A DNA stretch of 64,000 bases from Pterois miles (GCA_947000775.1 CAMQGK010000052.1:31898501-31962500), one strand, 5' to 3'. Shown: positions 22,770 to 34,800, numbered from the stretch's first letter. Numbers and translations: made by a program. Notes: generated by a model from the letters alone, not told the origin.

Positions 22770-24025
22770 CACACTGGTCCTTTAAGTAAAAGAATAAAGC
22801 CACATTGTCCAAACACAAGTTACAAGTTAAAGTCCTGCATTCAAAACTGTATCTGGTGGTATTTAGTGGTGAGGTTGAAGATTGCAACCAACTGAAACTT
22901 CTCCGTGACTACTCACTAATGAAAACATATTGATATTATATTCAATTTCTGTATAACAGTATAAAAATACTGAATAAATTATACAACAATTAAAATGAAG
23001 GAAAGGAAAAGATGGATAAAAATGATAAATAAAAACAGATGGGGTGTGTTAAACAATTGGAATGAATTTAAAATGTCTAAACAATCTTCTAGTTTTAACT
23101 AATTTGAGTTTTAAGTGATCAATCATAGTCAAATATGTTTTATAATCAATGCCTTTAAAATGATAAAAAGGAGGGTAGTCTTTTAAGCTATATCATTTTA
23201 TAGAAATAATATTTTGCTGAGATATCAATCAAATTATTTATGTAAATTTTATCTGCCCAAAAACAAAAGTGAGTAAAATCTGTCTTTGTCATCAAACCAA
23301 AAGTAGCATGAAAACAATCTACAAACAAATGTTCAGTAGTTTCCCTAAAGCCACAATGTCCAAACTCTGTTAGTAGTTTAAGTCCTATTCAAATCTCTAA
23401 GTCTGCATTAATCCTTGTTTTGTCCACTTGATGGCAGTGCAGCATATTATCTTAATCTTTATATTATCTTAGTATAATATTAGTATACTATCATCTTATA
23501 AAGGTCATATCAGCAAACTGCCTTTCAGTTATTTCGAGTCTCCCTTTAGCTTTGGTTTGGTCCCCTCCAACTCCTGAGAAACAAATATCAAAAAAACATC
23601 TGAAACAAGTGTTACAGGAAGCTGTGAATGTGCAGTGAAACCAAAACAATGAGCTGAAAGAGGCTAAATAGTACTATAAAGTTAAAAGAAGTACTGCAGT
23701 TGAATCAACATCTCTCTGTATCTGCAGTCCACGCTGAACTGAGGCTATCAGCAATCTGATGCAGCTATCAGCTGTCAGGTAAACACTCCCTTTAAAGTCA
23801 ATTGACCCGGCTTTACTGGTCTTGTTGGTAGTGTCTGATATCCTCTGGTTAAAGAGTGTCTGGCATCAAGATTCACCATAACCTTTTTGTGAAGACCCAA
23901 TGTACTTACAGGAGGCAGGGAAAGCTTGAATGAGGGTATATCTGAGAATCGATTGCTATGTTACGGCAGGTGATTTCCATTAAAGTTACATCTCACCTGA
24001 TCCACAACCGACTTGAACACGGTAT
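22770..24025. other. Intergenic stretch with no gene seen
   Basis: AT-rich sequence between TLCD3B and the mucin gene. I see no exon, RNA gene or clear transposon ends here. Confidence 0.5.
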
Positions 24026-24033
24026 ATACTGTA

Positions 24034-24125
24034 AGTCAGGGATAATGTACAGTGAGCCGGTCATTATTGTAAAATAAACCCGACAGGGTTTTCACAATAA
24101 TGTCCCGCTAGTTGTACATTATCCC
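24034..24125. repeat. Palindromic element, GGGATAATGTACA arms
   Basis: GGGATAATGTACAGTGAGCC at the left pairs with TAGTTGTACATTATCCC at the right, and the inner GTCATTATTGT pairs with ACAATAATGTC, giving arms of about 35 bp. Related copies lie at 32613-32693 and 32970-33010. The flank from 24130 to 24200 matches the reverse complement of 32870-32965. Confidence 0.8.
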
Positions 24126-24179
24126 AAATCTTACACGGCTACTTAAAAAGAAATTAGTAATTTGACACAAAAACAAAAA

Positions 24180-25065
24180 ACTGCACCCATAGCAACAGTC
24201 TGTTATACATAGTAATGGTCTTTTATACATAGAAATGGTCTGTTATACATAGTAACATAGTAACCGTGTGTTATACATAGCAACGGTCTGTAATACATAG
24301 CAACGGTCTGTTATACATAGCAACGGTCTGTTATACATAGCAACGGTCTGTTATACATAGCAACGGTCTGTTATACATAGTAACGGTCTTTTATACATAG
24401 TCAGACTAGTGGGGACTAGTCAGACTGCAGCGTTCGAACTGATGAAGCCAATTGGATAAGGGGCGAAACGTCTTCAGGGACAAATCTAAGTCCAGTTGCC
24501 TTCGATTCAATTTTTTGCCAGAATCTCTTATACATAGTAATGGTTTGTTATACATAGTAGTGGTCTGTTATTCATAGTAATGGTCTGTTATACATAGTAA
24601 TGGTTTGTTATACATAGTAATGGTCTGTTATACATAGTAACAGTCTGGTCTGTTATACATAGTAGTGGTCTGTTATTCATAGTAATGGTCTGTTATACAG
24701 AGTAATGGTTTGTTATACATAGCAACGGCCTGTTATACATAGCAATGGTCTGTTATACATAGTAATGGTCTGGTCTGTTATACATAGTGACAGTCTGTTA
24801 TACATAGTAATGGTCTGGTCTGTTATACATAGTAACAGTCTGGTCTGTTATACATAGTGACAGTCTGTTATACATAGTAATGGTCTGGTCTGTTATACAT
24901 AGTGACAGTCTGTTATACATAGTAACAGTCTGGTCTGTTATACATAGTGACAGTCTGTTATACATAGTAACGGTCTGGTCTGTTATACATAGTGACAGTC
25001 TGTTATACATAGTAACGGTCTGGTCTGTTATACATAGTGACAGTCTGTTATACATAATAATGGTC
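24180..25065. repeat. Minisatellite, 20-45-bp units of TCTGTTATACATAG
   Basis: About forty copies of GTCTGTTATACATAGTAAYG, with a higher-order 45-bp dimer in the right third. The 45-bp period is divisible by three, so long frames stay open on both strands (24798-25055 and 24880-25095); they are not genes. The array is interrupted at about 24400-24530. Confidence 0.95.
24428..24525. mobile_element. Short fish MITE fragment inside the minisatellite
   Basis: GAACTGATGAAGCCAATTGG, GGGGCGAAACGTCTTC and GTCCAGTTGCCTTCGATTCA form a well-known teleost block, related to the element at 36047-36228 (TGGATGAGAAGTGAAACC in reverse). Confidence 0.6.
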
Positions 25066-25069
25066 TTTT

Positions 25070-26550
25070 ACCAAGTTACTTTTGTGTCTCTGTAATGCAT
25101 TCAAAAATATGGATTTAATAGCAAAATTATTGACACTGTAATCAAATAAACATGTGATTAAAATACATTAACGCAAATCCAAAGGATTTCTTTTCAAATC
25201 TAAATTTTGCAATCTATAATCACACCACTAGATGTTGCCAAATCCTACACACTGTACCTTTAATTGTCTATAAAATGTCAGTAAATACTCGTCACAATTC
25301 CTTTCCTAAAGCCCAAAGTCTTTCAAATCACTTGCTTTGTCACACAAATAGTCCAAAAGTCAAAAGACAAAACGATATACCCTTATCTCACACAGTAAAG
25401 TCACATTGATTCCCAATAATCAAGTTGTGCATTTATAAACTACAACTGGCATCTTTACTATGGCCTATAGCATATATTTCTATGATGAATAGCAGTGTGA
25501 TCGAGTTAAATCACCAGGCAGTCAAAATTAAACTTTAACACCAGAGAAGTTTTTGTTTCTCGCCTCTGGTATTTTTCATGATCACAGACAATAACAATAA
25601 CTTTAAGGACCAGTACATCTGTGGCTCCAGATAAGCTGCAATCACCTGAAATATTCCTTGAGTTTCCTTATTGCAACGATAGCATGGTTAAGTTTCATTT
25701 CCTTGGAAAACGTAGAGGACAGTGATTGCTGCGCTGGTGAATCGAGGGTCATCAGACACAGTTTATTGTTTCAGGGTGTGCAGCTGACGACAGATAAAGG
25801 CGTCTGACAATCTCAAAAACTGATTGAAAGTGTAAAGGCTTGTCCTCAGCTCATCAGTCATGTATGCTGCCTTTTGTTCTTGCAGTGAGCACTATAGCCG
25901 CCACCCCACAGTGATAGGAGTAAGGAACGCAATCCTCATGTCATAAGCATGACATGTATCTAACACATCTCAGATGCAAAGATAATTCAAAGGCCATTTA
26001 AAGACTAACGAAACATGAGGGCCAGGGTTCACTTTGCTTTATGTCACGGTCTATCTAGTAAATTGTCCTTGGTGCTTTTATAGGTTTTTAAGGTGTGGCG
26101 AACGCTCAAATCAGCTATAACTCTTGTTCAATCCTGTATAATCTTTGCTCATCACGCTTTCAGACTGATGTTAAAACATTCAAAAACTAACAGATTCACA
26201 AAAGGAAACCATAGTGTACATCTGTCATTCAGTCAGTACTGTTGGACCCTATCAATAGGCCAGAAGCCAGCTCAGCAAACTGGCCCAGGTACAAATATAC
26301 ACCTACTCTGGAGACCAAAGTGTAATTTAATGATAAACCATATAACCATAAAAGAAGGTACGGTAAACCAAAATAAATCCTAACACCATGTCATGACCAT
26401 AAATAAACCTGTAAATGTCCAGCATGAAACCACTTAACGACTGCTCCTTCGATTAAAGGGTCATTCAAATACATGAAATGGCTAGATTCAAAACCATACA
26501 AACTTTAATACCAAATATCTGCTGCTGCTGTTAGACTATAATTCTTATAA
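25070..26550. other. Intergenic stretch with no gene seen
   Basis: Moderately AT-rich, with no clear repeats, exons or RNA genes. The 96-codon frame at 26093-26383 has no family resemblance or splice context. Confidence 0.5.
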
Positions 26551-26555
26551 TCTTT

Positions 26556-26775
26556 ACTGCACATTTTTGCACAAATTTAGATTATAATTTAGTCTTTAAT
26601 GCATGTTTTTGCACAGATTTTTGCACAAATTAGTTTTTAATGCCCATTTTTACACAGATTTAGATTATAATTCAGTTTTTAATACACATTTTTGCAGAAA
26701 TTTATATTACAATTTAGTCTTTAATGCACATTTTTGCACAGATTTAGATTATAATTCAGTCTTTAATGAACATTT
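26556..26775. repeat. Tandem repeat, 42-43-bp unit, five copies
   Basis: Unit CACATTTTTGCACAGATTTA followed by GATTATAATTCAGTCTTTAATG. The second copy is shortened and internally repeated. Confidence 0.88.
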
Positions 26776-27379
26776 TTTGTAAAATGTGCATATCATCTGT
26801 TAGTTTAGGTACATACTGTAATGTGTACATACCTATCACTGTAAATATAAACCCCACTCACTGTACATACATACAGATGCACATAATCATCCAGTCCATG
26901 TATATCCATCCAGTATTTATTTCATTGCACTATTTGTATTGTTTACAACTTCCAAAAACTTGACTTATATGAACACTTGACCTGTATATAGACATTTTGT
27001 TATTTTATCTATTTTTGTATTCTTTTACTCTGTTATTTCTATTCTGTGTAAGTACACAAACTGTCAAAAAGTGACTAGAGTTCTGTTGCTACGTTACTGC
27101 TTCTGTATCGTCTCTGTTATTGAGTGGTGTCTCAGTATTCTCCTCCAAAATACACCAGCAGAAGCACAAATATCAAAACAGATGATCCTAGTATTTACAG
27201 GGTATCTGCAGGTTTCAACAAGTCGGTTTTAAGACTTTTAAAAGACCTTTTTAAGATCACTATGAATGCAATTTCAGACCTACTTCACACTCAGAAAAAT
27301 ACTAAGGATTTGAAAGAAAACTGGAACATCAGTATGGTCATTGCAGAAAGTTATTTCATCTCACGCAGATGACGTATGT

Positions 27380-27545
27380 ACGTAGTTGGCCGTCAGCTTT
27401 AGCATTTGCAATTTGTTCAAATGCAAAGTTTTGGCCAAGACAAAGGTGACGTGAGGCGACGCAACTGGTGGCCTTCGTCGCAGCTAGTTCTCTGATGTCC
27501 GCTTGGTATCTCCCCAGCTTTACGTTTGTGACATGTTTTCCGCAC
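27380..27545. mobile_element. DNA-transposon-like dispersed repeat
   Basis: TTGGCCAAGACAAAGGTGAC, GAGGCGACGCAACTGGTGGC and CTTCGTCGC resemble, in reverse, blocks of 63055-63240 (GGCGACAAAGGTCGCC, CACCTTTGCCTTGGCC). Same family, fragmentary. Confidence 0.45.
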
Positions 27546-27975
27546 TATGTCACGTTGTTTATATACATATTTTACAAAGTTTATGTATTGATTTTAAGCC
27601 CCACCCTAGTGTTCTTCCCAAATCTAAGTGGTTTTGTTGCCTAAACATAACTGTGACTATTTCAGGGTAACGATGTGGCGTTAAATGACAAAAAAACTTA
27701 AAACGCATTATCACGACTTGTGGAATGTCCTTAAAATTGGCATGCTATTTACAGACCTTCCCATGAAATCGGGTTGATTATATGCAAATAAAGATAATGC
27801 AGTTTATCATTTATATTCTGATTGGGTTATCTCAAACCAGCAAACAGGTTTGTAAACTCTACTGATATGAACTGAACAAGTAGGACTCGATTTTATCACT
27901 TGAAAACTACATCAAGAGAAGATTCTTTTGTCAAAATGATTATGTGAGAAAAATTGTACATTTATGTCAAACAGG

Positions 27976-28236
27976 TTTGACGACTGTAATACTCTTCTGC
28001 TGGATTGTTTGCTGAAATATTACCAGTCAAATATACTGTTTTACTTCAGTACTTAAACCACTTCAGTGGCTCCCAGCGCAATACAGAAATCTCTAATAGT
28101 CTATGAAGCACTTAATGGTTTGGCTCTGCTCATTGATTACAACCCTGGTCCAGTCATGATGGATCATCATGCAGTGGTTTCTCCAACTGAACCTAAAAGG
28201 TCATTTTCATACTTTGGTCTTACTCTCTGGAACTGA
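27976..28236 (+). pseudogene. LINE reverse transcriptase C-terminal fragment, frameshifted
   Basis: FDDCNTLLL opens the fragment; VLKPLQWLPAQYR appears after a +1 shift; IVYEALNGLA and SFSYFGLTLWN return to the first frame. These follow the order of the C-terminal end of L2/CR1-clade LINE reverse transcriptases (DYCNSLL, LHWLPV, LNGLAP, LWN). At least one stop and one frameshift are present. Confidence 0.8.
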
Positions 28237-28350
28237 CATCTATCACAACTGTGTCCTTTAAAACTATGGTGTGTTTGTTTTGTTTTCTTTTATTTATAAG
28301 AAAGTAACCACCACATTAGCACAGTGCAGAGCGGCAGCCAGGAGCTAACC

Positions 28351-29337
28351 CAGGGGTGGCCAATGAGGCCACATGAGAAACTCAGATTGTTGCCACGGGG
28401 CAAACAAATACTGTCAGGCATAACCTCCATTTTATCACAACAGAAAACATACTGGGCACTTATTTTTCAGCAGTTATTACACTGAAAATCACTCCAAACA
28501 GCATGTTATTAAGACAATTACATTATGTGTAGGAGTCTTTGAACCATACAGGACTGACTGTTTTAGGTAGAAATATTTCCATTAACAAAATGTAACATTT
28601 AATATTAACACTTAACTTAACATTTAAGATTTAACTTAACATTAACACTTACATTTCCTTCTTTTGTTCATCCAGCTTTGTAAAAAGTCCTCTCTGCTTT
28701 AGTATCTTAGCCAGCAGCCCCTCGGCTGTCCTCTCCTTCTCATCTCTAGACAGGTTTCTGGATTTTTCTGCATGTTTTGTCTCAAAGTGACGGTTCAAGT
28801 TATATTCTTTGAATACAGCCATGTTTGTTGCAATCTAAGCACACATCTTTACAGCCAACTTCTGTGAAAAATACTTAGCAGTCCATGACTTTTTATAGAC
28901 GTGCCGCTGGAGGGACCGCAGTGCCTGTGGACCAGGACTGGACCACCTGAGTGCTTTGGGACGGGGGGGATCCACACTGCTTGAGAAGAGTAAAAAAGAT
29001 ACGTGCTTTCACGTCAGAGTCTCTAAAAGTCTCCAGTAACACCAGAAAAAGTCGCTAGATTTGTTGTTTGTTGCATTTTTGACAAAGAGCAGTTAGAGGA
29101 GTCTGAAAACCTGCCGCCTCAGCAGGTAACGCTCCTTCAAACATCACTCACGTCAGTTTACATCAATGTCAAACGTGACAGAAAGAAGCAAAACAGAAAG
29201 GAGCAAAACAAAAGCTATTTTCTTTACTGTTTTTTTAGCTTTGTGAGTAAAATTGTGTGTTTTGTGGCCCTCCCGGGCTAGACAGAACCATCACGAGGAC
29301 TGGATCCGGTCCACAGGCCGTATAATGCCCAGGTCTG
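28351..29337 (-). mobile_element. Charlie-like hAT, internally deleted, 987 bp, with target duplication
   Basis: The ends CAGGGGTGGCCAAT and, on the opposite strand, CAGACCTGGGCATTATAC match Charlie-type hAT termini. The flanks AGCTAACC (28343-28350) and AGCTAGTC (29338-29345) agree at 6 of 8 positions. A BED-finger coding remnant is inside; the catalytic region is missing. Confidence 0.82.
28649..28822 (-). pseudogene. BED-finger end of hAT transposase, 57 codons
   Basis: It reads MAVFKEYNLNRHFETKH, AEKSRNLSRDEKERT, EGLLAKILKQRGLFTKLDEQ and a stop. It is nearly identical to the 17201-17392 remnant but lacks its extra C-terminal residues. Typical of GTF2IRD2/Charlie transposase N termini. 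It is intact over this span but has no catalytic domain. Confidence 0.75.
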
Positions 29338-29856
29338 AGCTAGTCGGTGGGGCACGCTCACATGCACTAAAAACACACATGGCCAACCAGACTAAGCACA
29401 GAGAAGCTCTGATTACAACACACGGTGGAAGAGTGACTTCTAGTGACTATATCTTTACATAGACAATAGTTGTTTGCTGCTATATTAATAATCTGGATGC
29501 CGTATAGAGAAACAAGAGGCCTACAGAAAAAGCGACGGGTGCTGCAGCACCCTCAGCACCCCCACTTCCCACGCCAACCACGTTTATGCTGGCTATTAAT
29601 GGGGAAAATGCTCTCTGGGCTGCAGGGGACTGTTTTTGTTGCAGGTTGGTGGTTACTGGGAAAAACTGGCAGCTATGACTCTTCACACCGTATCCATGTA
29701 AATGACGTGCTGCTGTGGTGACTGTGTGTTTTCAGCTACAGTCTGCTGCTCAGCTCACCAACTGAAGGACGCTCTGACAGTAACCCTGCTCTGCTGGATC
29801 AATCTGTACTGCTTCATTTACTGACGCTAGTGGGCTAGTTTAGCTTGTGCTGCTGA

Positions 29857-30117
29857 CTCGAGGACAAGCTAAAGGAAACCAAACAGCTGCAAGAGGAGAT
29901 CAATTCACTCTGTGAGTGTTTCTATAACCTTAAGGCCTTGTATCATACATTTTTCTGGCAAGAACAATTGTTTTCTGATCTGTTGGTAAAGGTTTGGTTT
30001 GGGCAGACAAACTATTTGGTGAAGGCTGGACAAAGATGGTCATTGTTAAATAAAGCCAATGTTAGAGACAGAAAGCAACCATTCACCCCAACTTTATTCA
30101 GAGAGGTTCACATATAA
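29857..30117 (+). other. Open frame without ATG, possible old coding remnant
   Basis: A frame runs from about 29857 to a stop near 30117, opening with the coiled-coil-like LEDKLKETKQLQEEINSL. A GTGAGT after AATTCACTCT could be a donor. No family is recognised and no ATG is present. It could be a transposon fragment or chance. Confidence 0.25.
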
Positions 30118-30194
30118 CAACGGGCCTCATGCAAGAACCAATCATACGAACAGACTGGGTCTTAAGTGGCTTGTATGAGTGGCTGCTAGCTGCT

Positions 30195-30562
30195 TGCATT
30201 GCCGGTGGCTTCATGCCCGCTGTAGTGTAATGTCAGCAAGTTTCCAACAGACTGTGTGTGTGGCGGCGGTGAGTGTAGCTGTAGCAGACGGTGTGTGTAG
30301 TTTATCCGTCGGTGAATAAATGATACGAGGCTACAAGCTACAACTCCTCAGCTGGAAGTCCAGAGCCAACTTCCTGTATCTGCGCCGGCTCTGTCTTAAG
30401 GTGGACCAACTTTTCTCCTGAAAGTGACGAGCTGCTCCTCTGTGTTTTTCTCAGCTTTTCAATGAATTATTAATATTTCGTTTAACCCTTCAAGCAATAG
30501 CGTTAATTGGTAAAATGCTTAATGCCGGTTAATGACTAAACGGTTAATTACTAACAGCCCTA
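30195..30562. mobile_element. hAT-like repeat ending GTTAATTACTAACAGCCCTA
   Basis: GCCGGTGGCTTC, CTACGAGGCTACAAGCTACA, TCCAGAGCCAACTTCCTGTA and the terminal AACGGTTAATTA match 53095-53400 closely. The right end (CAGCCCTA) is hAT-style; the left end is unclear. Confidence 0.6.
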
Positions 30563-30856
30563 GTAAACACCGATCATTTTGAGGCAAGTCATGACTGTCT
30601 TGAGAGGACAGACTCAGTTTTTGTTTGCTCTACATCACCTTCATATCCCACATCTTCTTGATTGGCTGCCATCAAGATGCAGAGAGCTTTGACAGACTGT
30701 TCACTACAGTATTGATTATTTCTCTTCCCATCGAAGATGTTAAAGTTGAAAAAGTGAAGTAGCCAAATCGTGCACATTCATGCACATTTTACTTACCATC
30801 AGGCTTTGTCCGCCCAACACACTACCAGCTCCTGTTCATGGTTTCATGCATTAAAG

Positions 30857-30880
30857 GGAGATGATAAGTACTTCCTGAAC
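30857..30880 (+). promoter_or_regulatory. Candidate GATA-ETS motif pair upstream of mucin gene
   Basis: GATAAG at 30863-30868 is followed by TTCCTG at 30872-30877, about 220 bp before the presumed start site. A second GATAA lies at 31053-31057. The motifs are seen; activity is inferred. Confidence 0.3.
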
Positions 30881-31063
30881 AATGTCTCCTGAATGCACAG
30901 CAGTGAGTGAGCCATAAAAAAAACCAAATCTAGCTCTGTGGTAAGCATTAATAAACCTATTAAATCAATATCTGCCTTGTCCTCATGGCTGTGGTGATGT
31001 ATTACAACACACACACACATAAAGATGGGAGGGTTAGGGATGATGGGGGTGTGATAAAGAGGT

Positions 31064-31071
31064 CATAAAAG
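31064..31071 (+). promoter_or_regulatory. TATA-like box of the mucin gene
   Basis: CATAAAAG lies about 30 bp before the likely transcription start (about 31095), followed by a short non-coding exon that ends at a strong GTGAGT donor (31130). Confidence 0.6.
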
Positions 31072-31094
31072 CAGAATATCCTCGAGTCTTACGG

Positions 31095-31129
31095 GAAAAG
31101 GAAGAAAGTCATCACTGACAGCCTCTCAG
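31095..31129 (+). other. Probable 5' non-coding exon of the mucin gene
   Basis: It lies between the TATA-like box and a perfect GTGAGT donor. The next exon begins after TGTGTCTAG at 31769, about 70 bp before the start codon. The exact start is inferred from TATA spacing. Confidence 0.5.
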
Positions 31130-31841
31130 GTGAGTAACACACCTTTCCTCACAGTTTTCTTAGACCTGTTTTAGAAGTGCTACATATAAATTTACATGCA
31201 GCACCGATAAATCTACCTTACAAAGACAAGTATTTTATTTAATCCTGCAAGGTAAGAAACTTTTATGTGAAAAAACGGTGGGCTATAATGTAAGTCCAGG
31301 TGATTACAGGCTTGAGAGTTGCATACGTTTCTGTAATTGGTCTGTATTATTTGTTAGGAACAATCACATGGCGGTAAATAGTACAGCGTCATTAAACAGC
31401 AACTAATATGAACAGAATTTGCATTTTAGTTCAGAAAAAGTATTCATTCTTCTCTTAAATGATTATTCCCACATATCATTTATGTTAATTCAAAGTCTAC
31501 GGTACATTTCACATGAATGATAAATTTGGGTCAACATAGAATGGCATCGTGAACTCTAATTGGCAAGTAAAAAAGTGGATAAGATGAATTTATATTGATT
31601 TGATATTAACTATATTTTTTGGGGGGTATAATTAATGTGGTTTATATGAATAAATGCCCTGTTTGTGAGCGAGATAAGGTCTAACGTCGCAGATACGAAC
31701 CAGAATATGTTATATTTGTGCTTGCACATAAATACATTTAACTGTATGTTTGTGCTTTTGTGTGTCTAGCAGCAAAGCTCACAATCCGAAAAACAACTGT
31801 CGAGACATTATTCCCTGTTTTTGTGGTCCTGACACTCTGAG

Positions 31842-31890
31842 ATGATGCAAATGAGTATTCCTGTCCTGACTCTTTGCCTTCTTGGCACAG
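31842..31890 (+). CDS. Mucin gene coding exon 1 (signal peptide)
   Basis: ATG at 31842 (a second in-frame ATG follows directly). Sixteen codons encode most of the signal peptide and end ACA G before the donor GTAAAA at 31891. The acceptor of this exon is at 31769 or 31772. Confidence 0.82.
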
Positions 31891-34800
31891 GTAAAAAATA
31901 ATATATGTATATTTATTTATTTATTATACAAATGTTTGGTATCTCTTTTTAATAAGGCTCACTTTACAAAGAGTTTTAAAGGTGTGACTATATTATGTTA
32001 TGACTACATAATATTATGTTTTGACTTTATTAATGGTTAAAAAATAATTAACTAATGCTTTATAGCTCAGTTACAAGGCTTTGATTTGTTGTTTCTGTCT
32101 TCTATATGGTAATAATGCAGCTATAAATGTTGGCAGTCCATTAATACATGCTCATGGTTCAAGGTATAAAACTTAAAAAGACATTAAAAAAAGATTTTAA
32201 TAATTAAATCTGCATTTCTAAGTGTTAATAAGTCAAATGGATTTTGGCCTTAATTTATAGAAGGTATTGTATGTCGTCCAACCAGTCAGGGGGTTTCTTT
32301 TTTTTACAACCTAGAAAACCAAAAGTAGCTCTTATTAATGCTTATAACTGATTAACAAAGAATTAGACACAATACACCATATATGCCCTTTATAAATGGT
32401 GCCTTAATTCTCTTTTACAGTTGTGCCTCTAAAGGCCTTTATTACAGGGCTTTGTTGAATACTTGATTCTGATTAATCATGATGTTATTTCTCTATAACA
32501 GACCCTTAATATGTATAACACACCATTGTTATAGACGCACTACTGATCTCAGACTCGGGCGGACTTTTTCTGTCAAATAATTGATTTCTTCAGTAAGTAG
32601 TCATGTGATAAGTGGGATAATGTACAGCTAGCGGGTCATTACTGTGAAATAAACCCTGATGAAAACTGTCGGGGTTCGCTGTACATTATCCCTTACATAA
32701 TGCAGTTATAAATGTTGGCAATCCATTAATCCTTTATAAATGGTGCCTTAAAGTGGTAGCAAATTCCTTTTACGATGGTGCCCTTAAAGGCCTTTATTAA
32801 ATGGTTGTGTTGAATACTTGACTTCTGATTGGTCAGTCACGGCGTTCCACGGTCTGTTATTTCTCTATAGTAGACCGTTGCTATGGATGCAGTACTGATC
32901 TCGGACTCTGGAGGACTGCTTTTGTGTCAAATTATTGATTTCTTAAGTCAGTAGCTATATATTAAGCGGGATAATGTACACTGAGCCGGTCACTGTTGTG
33001 TAATAAACCCAGACGAAAGTTCTAAGTGTTGGTAATCCATTTGATTTGATTGTCCATTTGACAGTTGATAGTGACGACTCCTTTAGTCGTCTCAAGTAAC
33101 GAGATGAAATATAAAAATCAACATGACATCCCCAAGTGAAAATATGCAATAAACTGTGAGGAGGAAATGGAAAATAATTGGTGCAAAGGTTAGGTTGAGG
33201 GACATTGGACATTTGTACCTTTACCTTCGTCAACTCAGTTTTAATTCCTATTTTATGATACTTTACCACGTTGAGTATGAAACTGTAGTAGTTTATTAAA
33301 AGTTTAGGCCTTTCTTTTATTATTAGCGTAAGAAATACAAAACCTGTTGCACTTTGCTAAGCTTCACCATTAGTTAAACGATGAGAAATCCATTTCATGG
33401 TGTCGGCACATAGTTTGTGGCGGATGAATGGAATAAATAACTGGAGGAATGTAATGAAAATGCCATTTTATGAGCATTCATTACTGTTATAATAAATGTA
33501 TTACTATACAACCTTATATTTCAAGAGAGGTGGAAATATAGAAAGGACTTTCGTTGTAGCATTTCTACTGGTTGATGAAGGTGAAGGTTGATGGATAGAG
33601 TCTAAGCTTCAGGCTCATAAATGTTGATAGTGTTTGTTAAAAGGGTTAGTCATAGTCATTGTCAAGCTGTTTTACTGGCGCTACTGGGTCAAAGATTAGG
33701 TTCACTATCTTTTCCATTGTCCTGGTTATTAATATAACACATAAAGCTCTGACACATACAATGGAGACCACTATCTTTATTCTCGAACGCTAAATTGCAC
33801 CATAAATACTGTTGATTATTAAGGTCTTATTGATAACATATTTATGTAGACAACCTTGGGTAAAAAGTTGCTGTTCCAATGCTAATTGTCGTTGCATTTT
33901 ACATGGTTGGACAGCCTGTTTATTGACCCTCACAGTGATGTCCAACTTGTGAGGATCATGTATTTGTGGGATGAGCAGCACAGCCGATTATGTCGGTAGC
34001 GCCAAGTGAAATTTGCCAAAATTCCCTGCTAATGCTGAACAGTGTTTTCTCCTGTTGGTACTGACTCTTGTTTTGAGCTCCAGGTGCTGCCAGTCAGGGA
34101 CCACAAAACCAGACCACAGGACCACAAAGTGATCCGGCTCATTCTGAAAAGTCAGCTTTTTCAGAACCACCATGGCTCAGTTCAACAGTTTGTTTCAAAA
34201 CTAAACTCCTTATTTCATCTCTAACATGATTTTGACATCAGATGATTTGCTACCAATCATGCACCTGATGTCAGAATTGAACTGAGCCATGGTGGTTTTG
34301 AAAGAGCTGACTTTTCAGAATGAACCGGGTCATTTTGTGGTCCTGTGGTCTGGTCTTGTGGCGCCTGATTGGCAGCACCTGGAGCTCAGAACAAGAGTGA
34401 GTACCGACAGGAGAAAACACTGTTTAGCATTGGCACATGTGACCGGAGCGTTCTGATTGGTGGACGACCTGCTCTGCCTTCTGAGCCACGGCCGCCCCAA
34501 AATTAATCCAAAATGGATGTGCTGTTTATCTCTGTGGAAGATATTTGACATTTGGTTCCAACGTCTAACAACAGTTGTGAGCAAAAAAAAAAAACCAAAG
34601 CAAGTGTTTGTTAATTCACAACGTTGAGCATGTGGTATTTCAACACGTTCTCATCCCAACGCGTCACATACTGCCTCTGTCACGTCCCTGGCATCAACAA
34701 AACCACCACATGTGATTTTAGATACACGGTTTGGCTTGAAACCCTTATGTTTGCAAAATGACACTGAATTTTATGAACGCGGGACACAAATGAACAGATT

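Noticed and set aside
24180..25065. CRISPR-like array of regularly spaced repeats
   Set aside because: The units are contiguous tandem repeats without unique spacers, in a vertebrate genome.
24798..25095. 85- and 71-codon repetitive frames
   Set aside because: The minisatellite period is divisible by three, so frames stay open in both directions; there is no start context or family.
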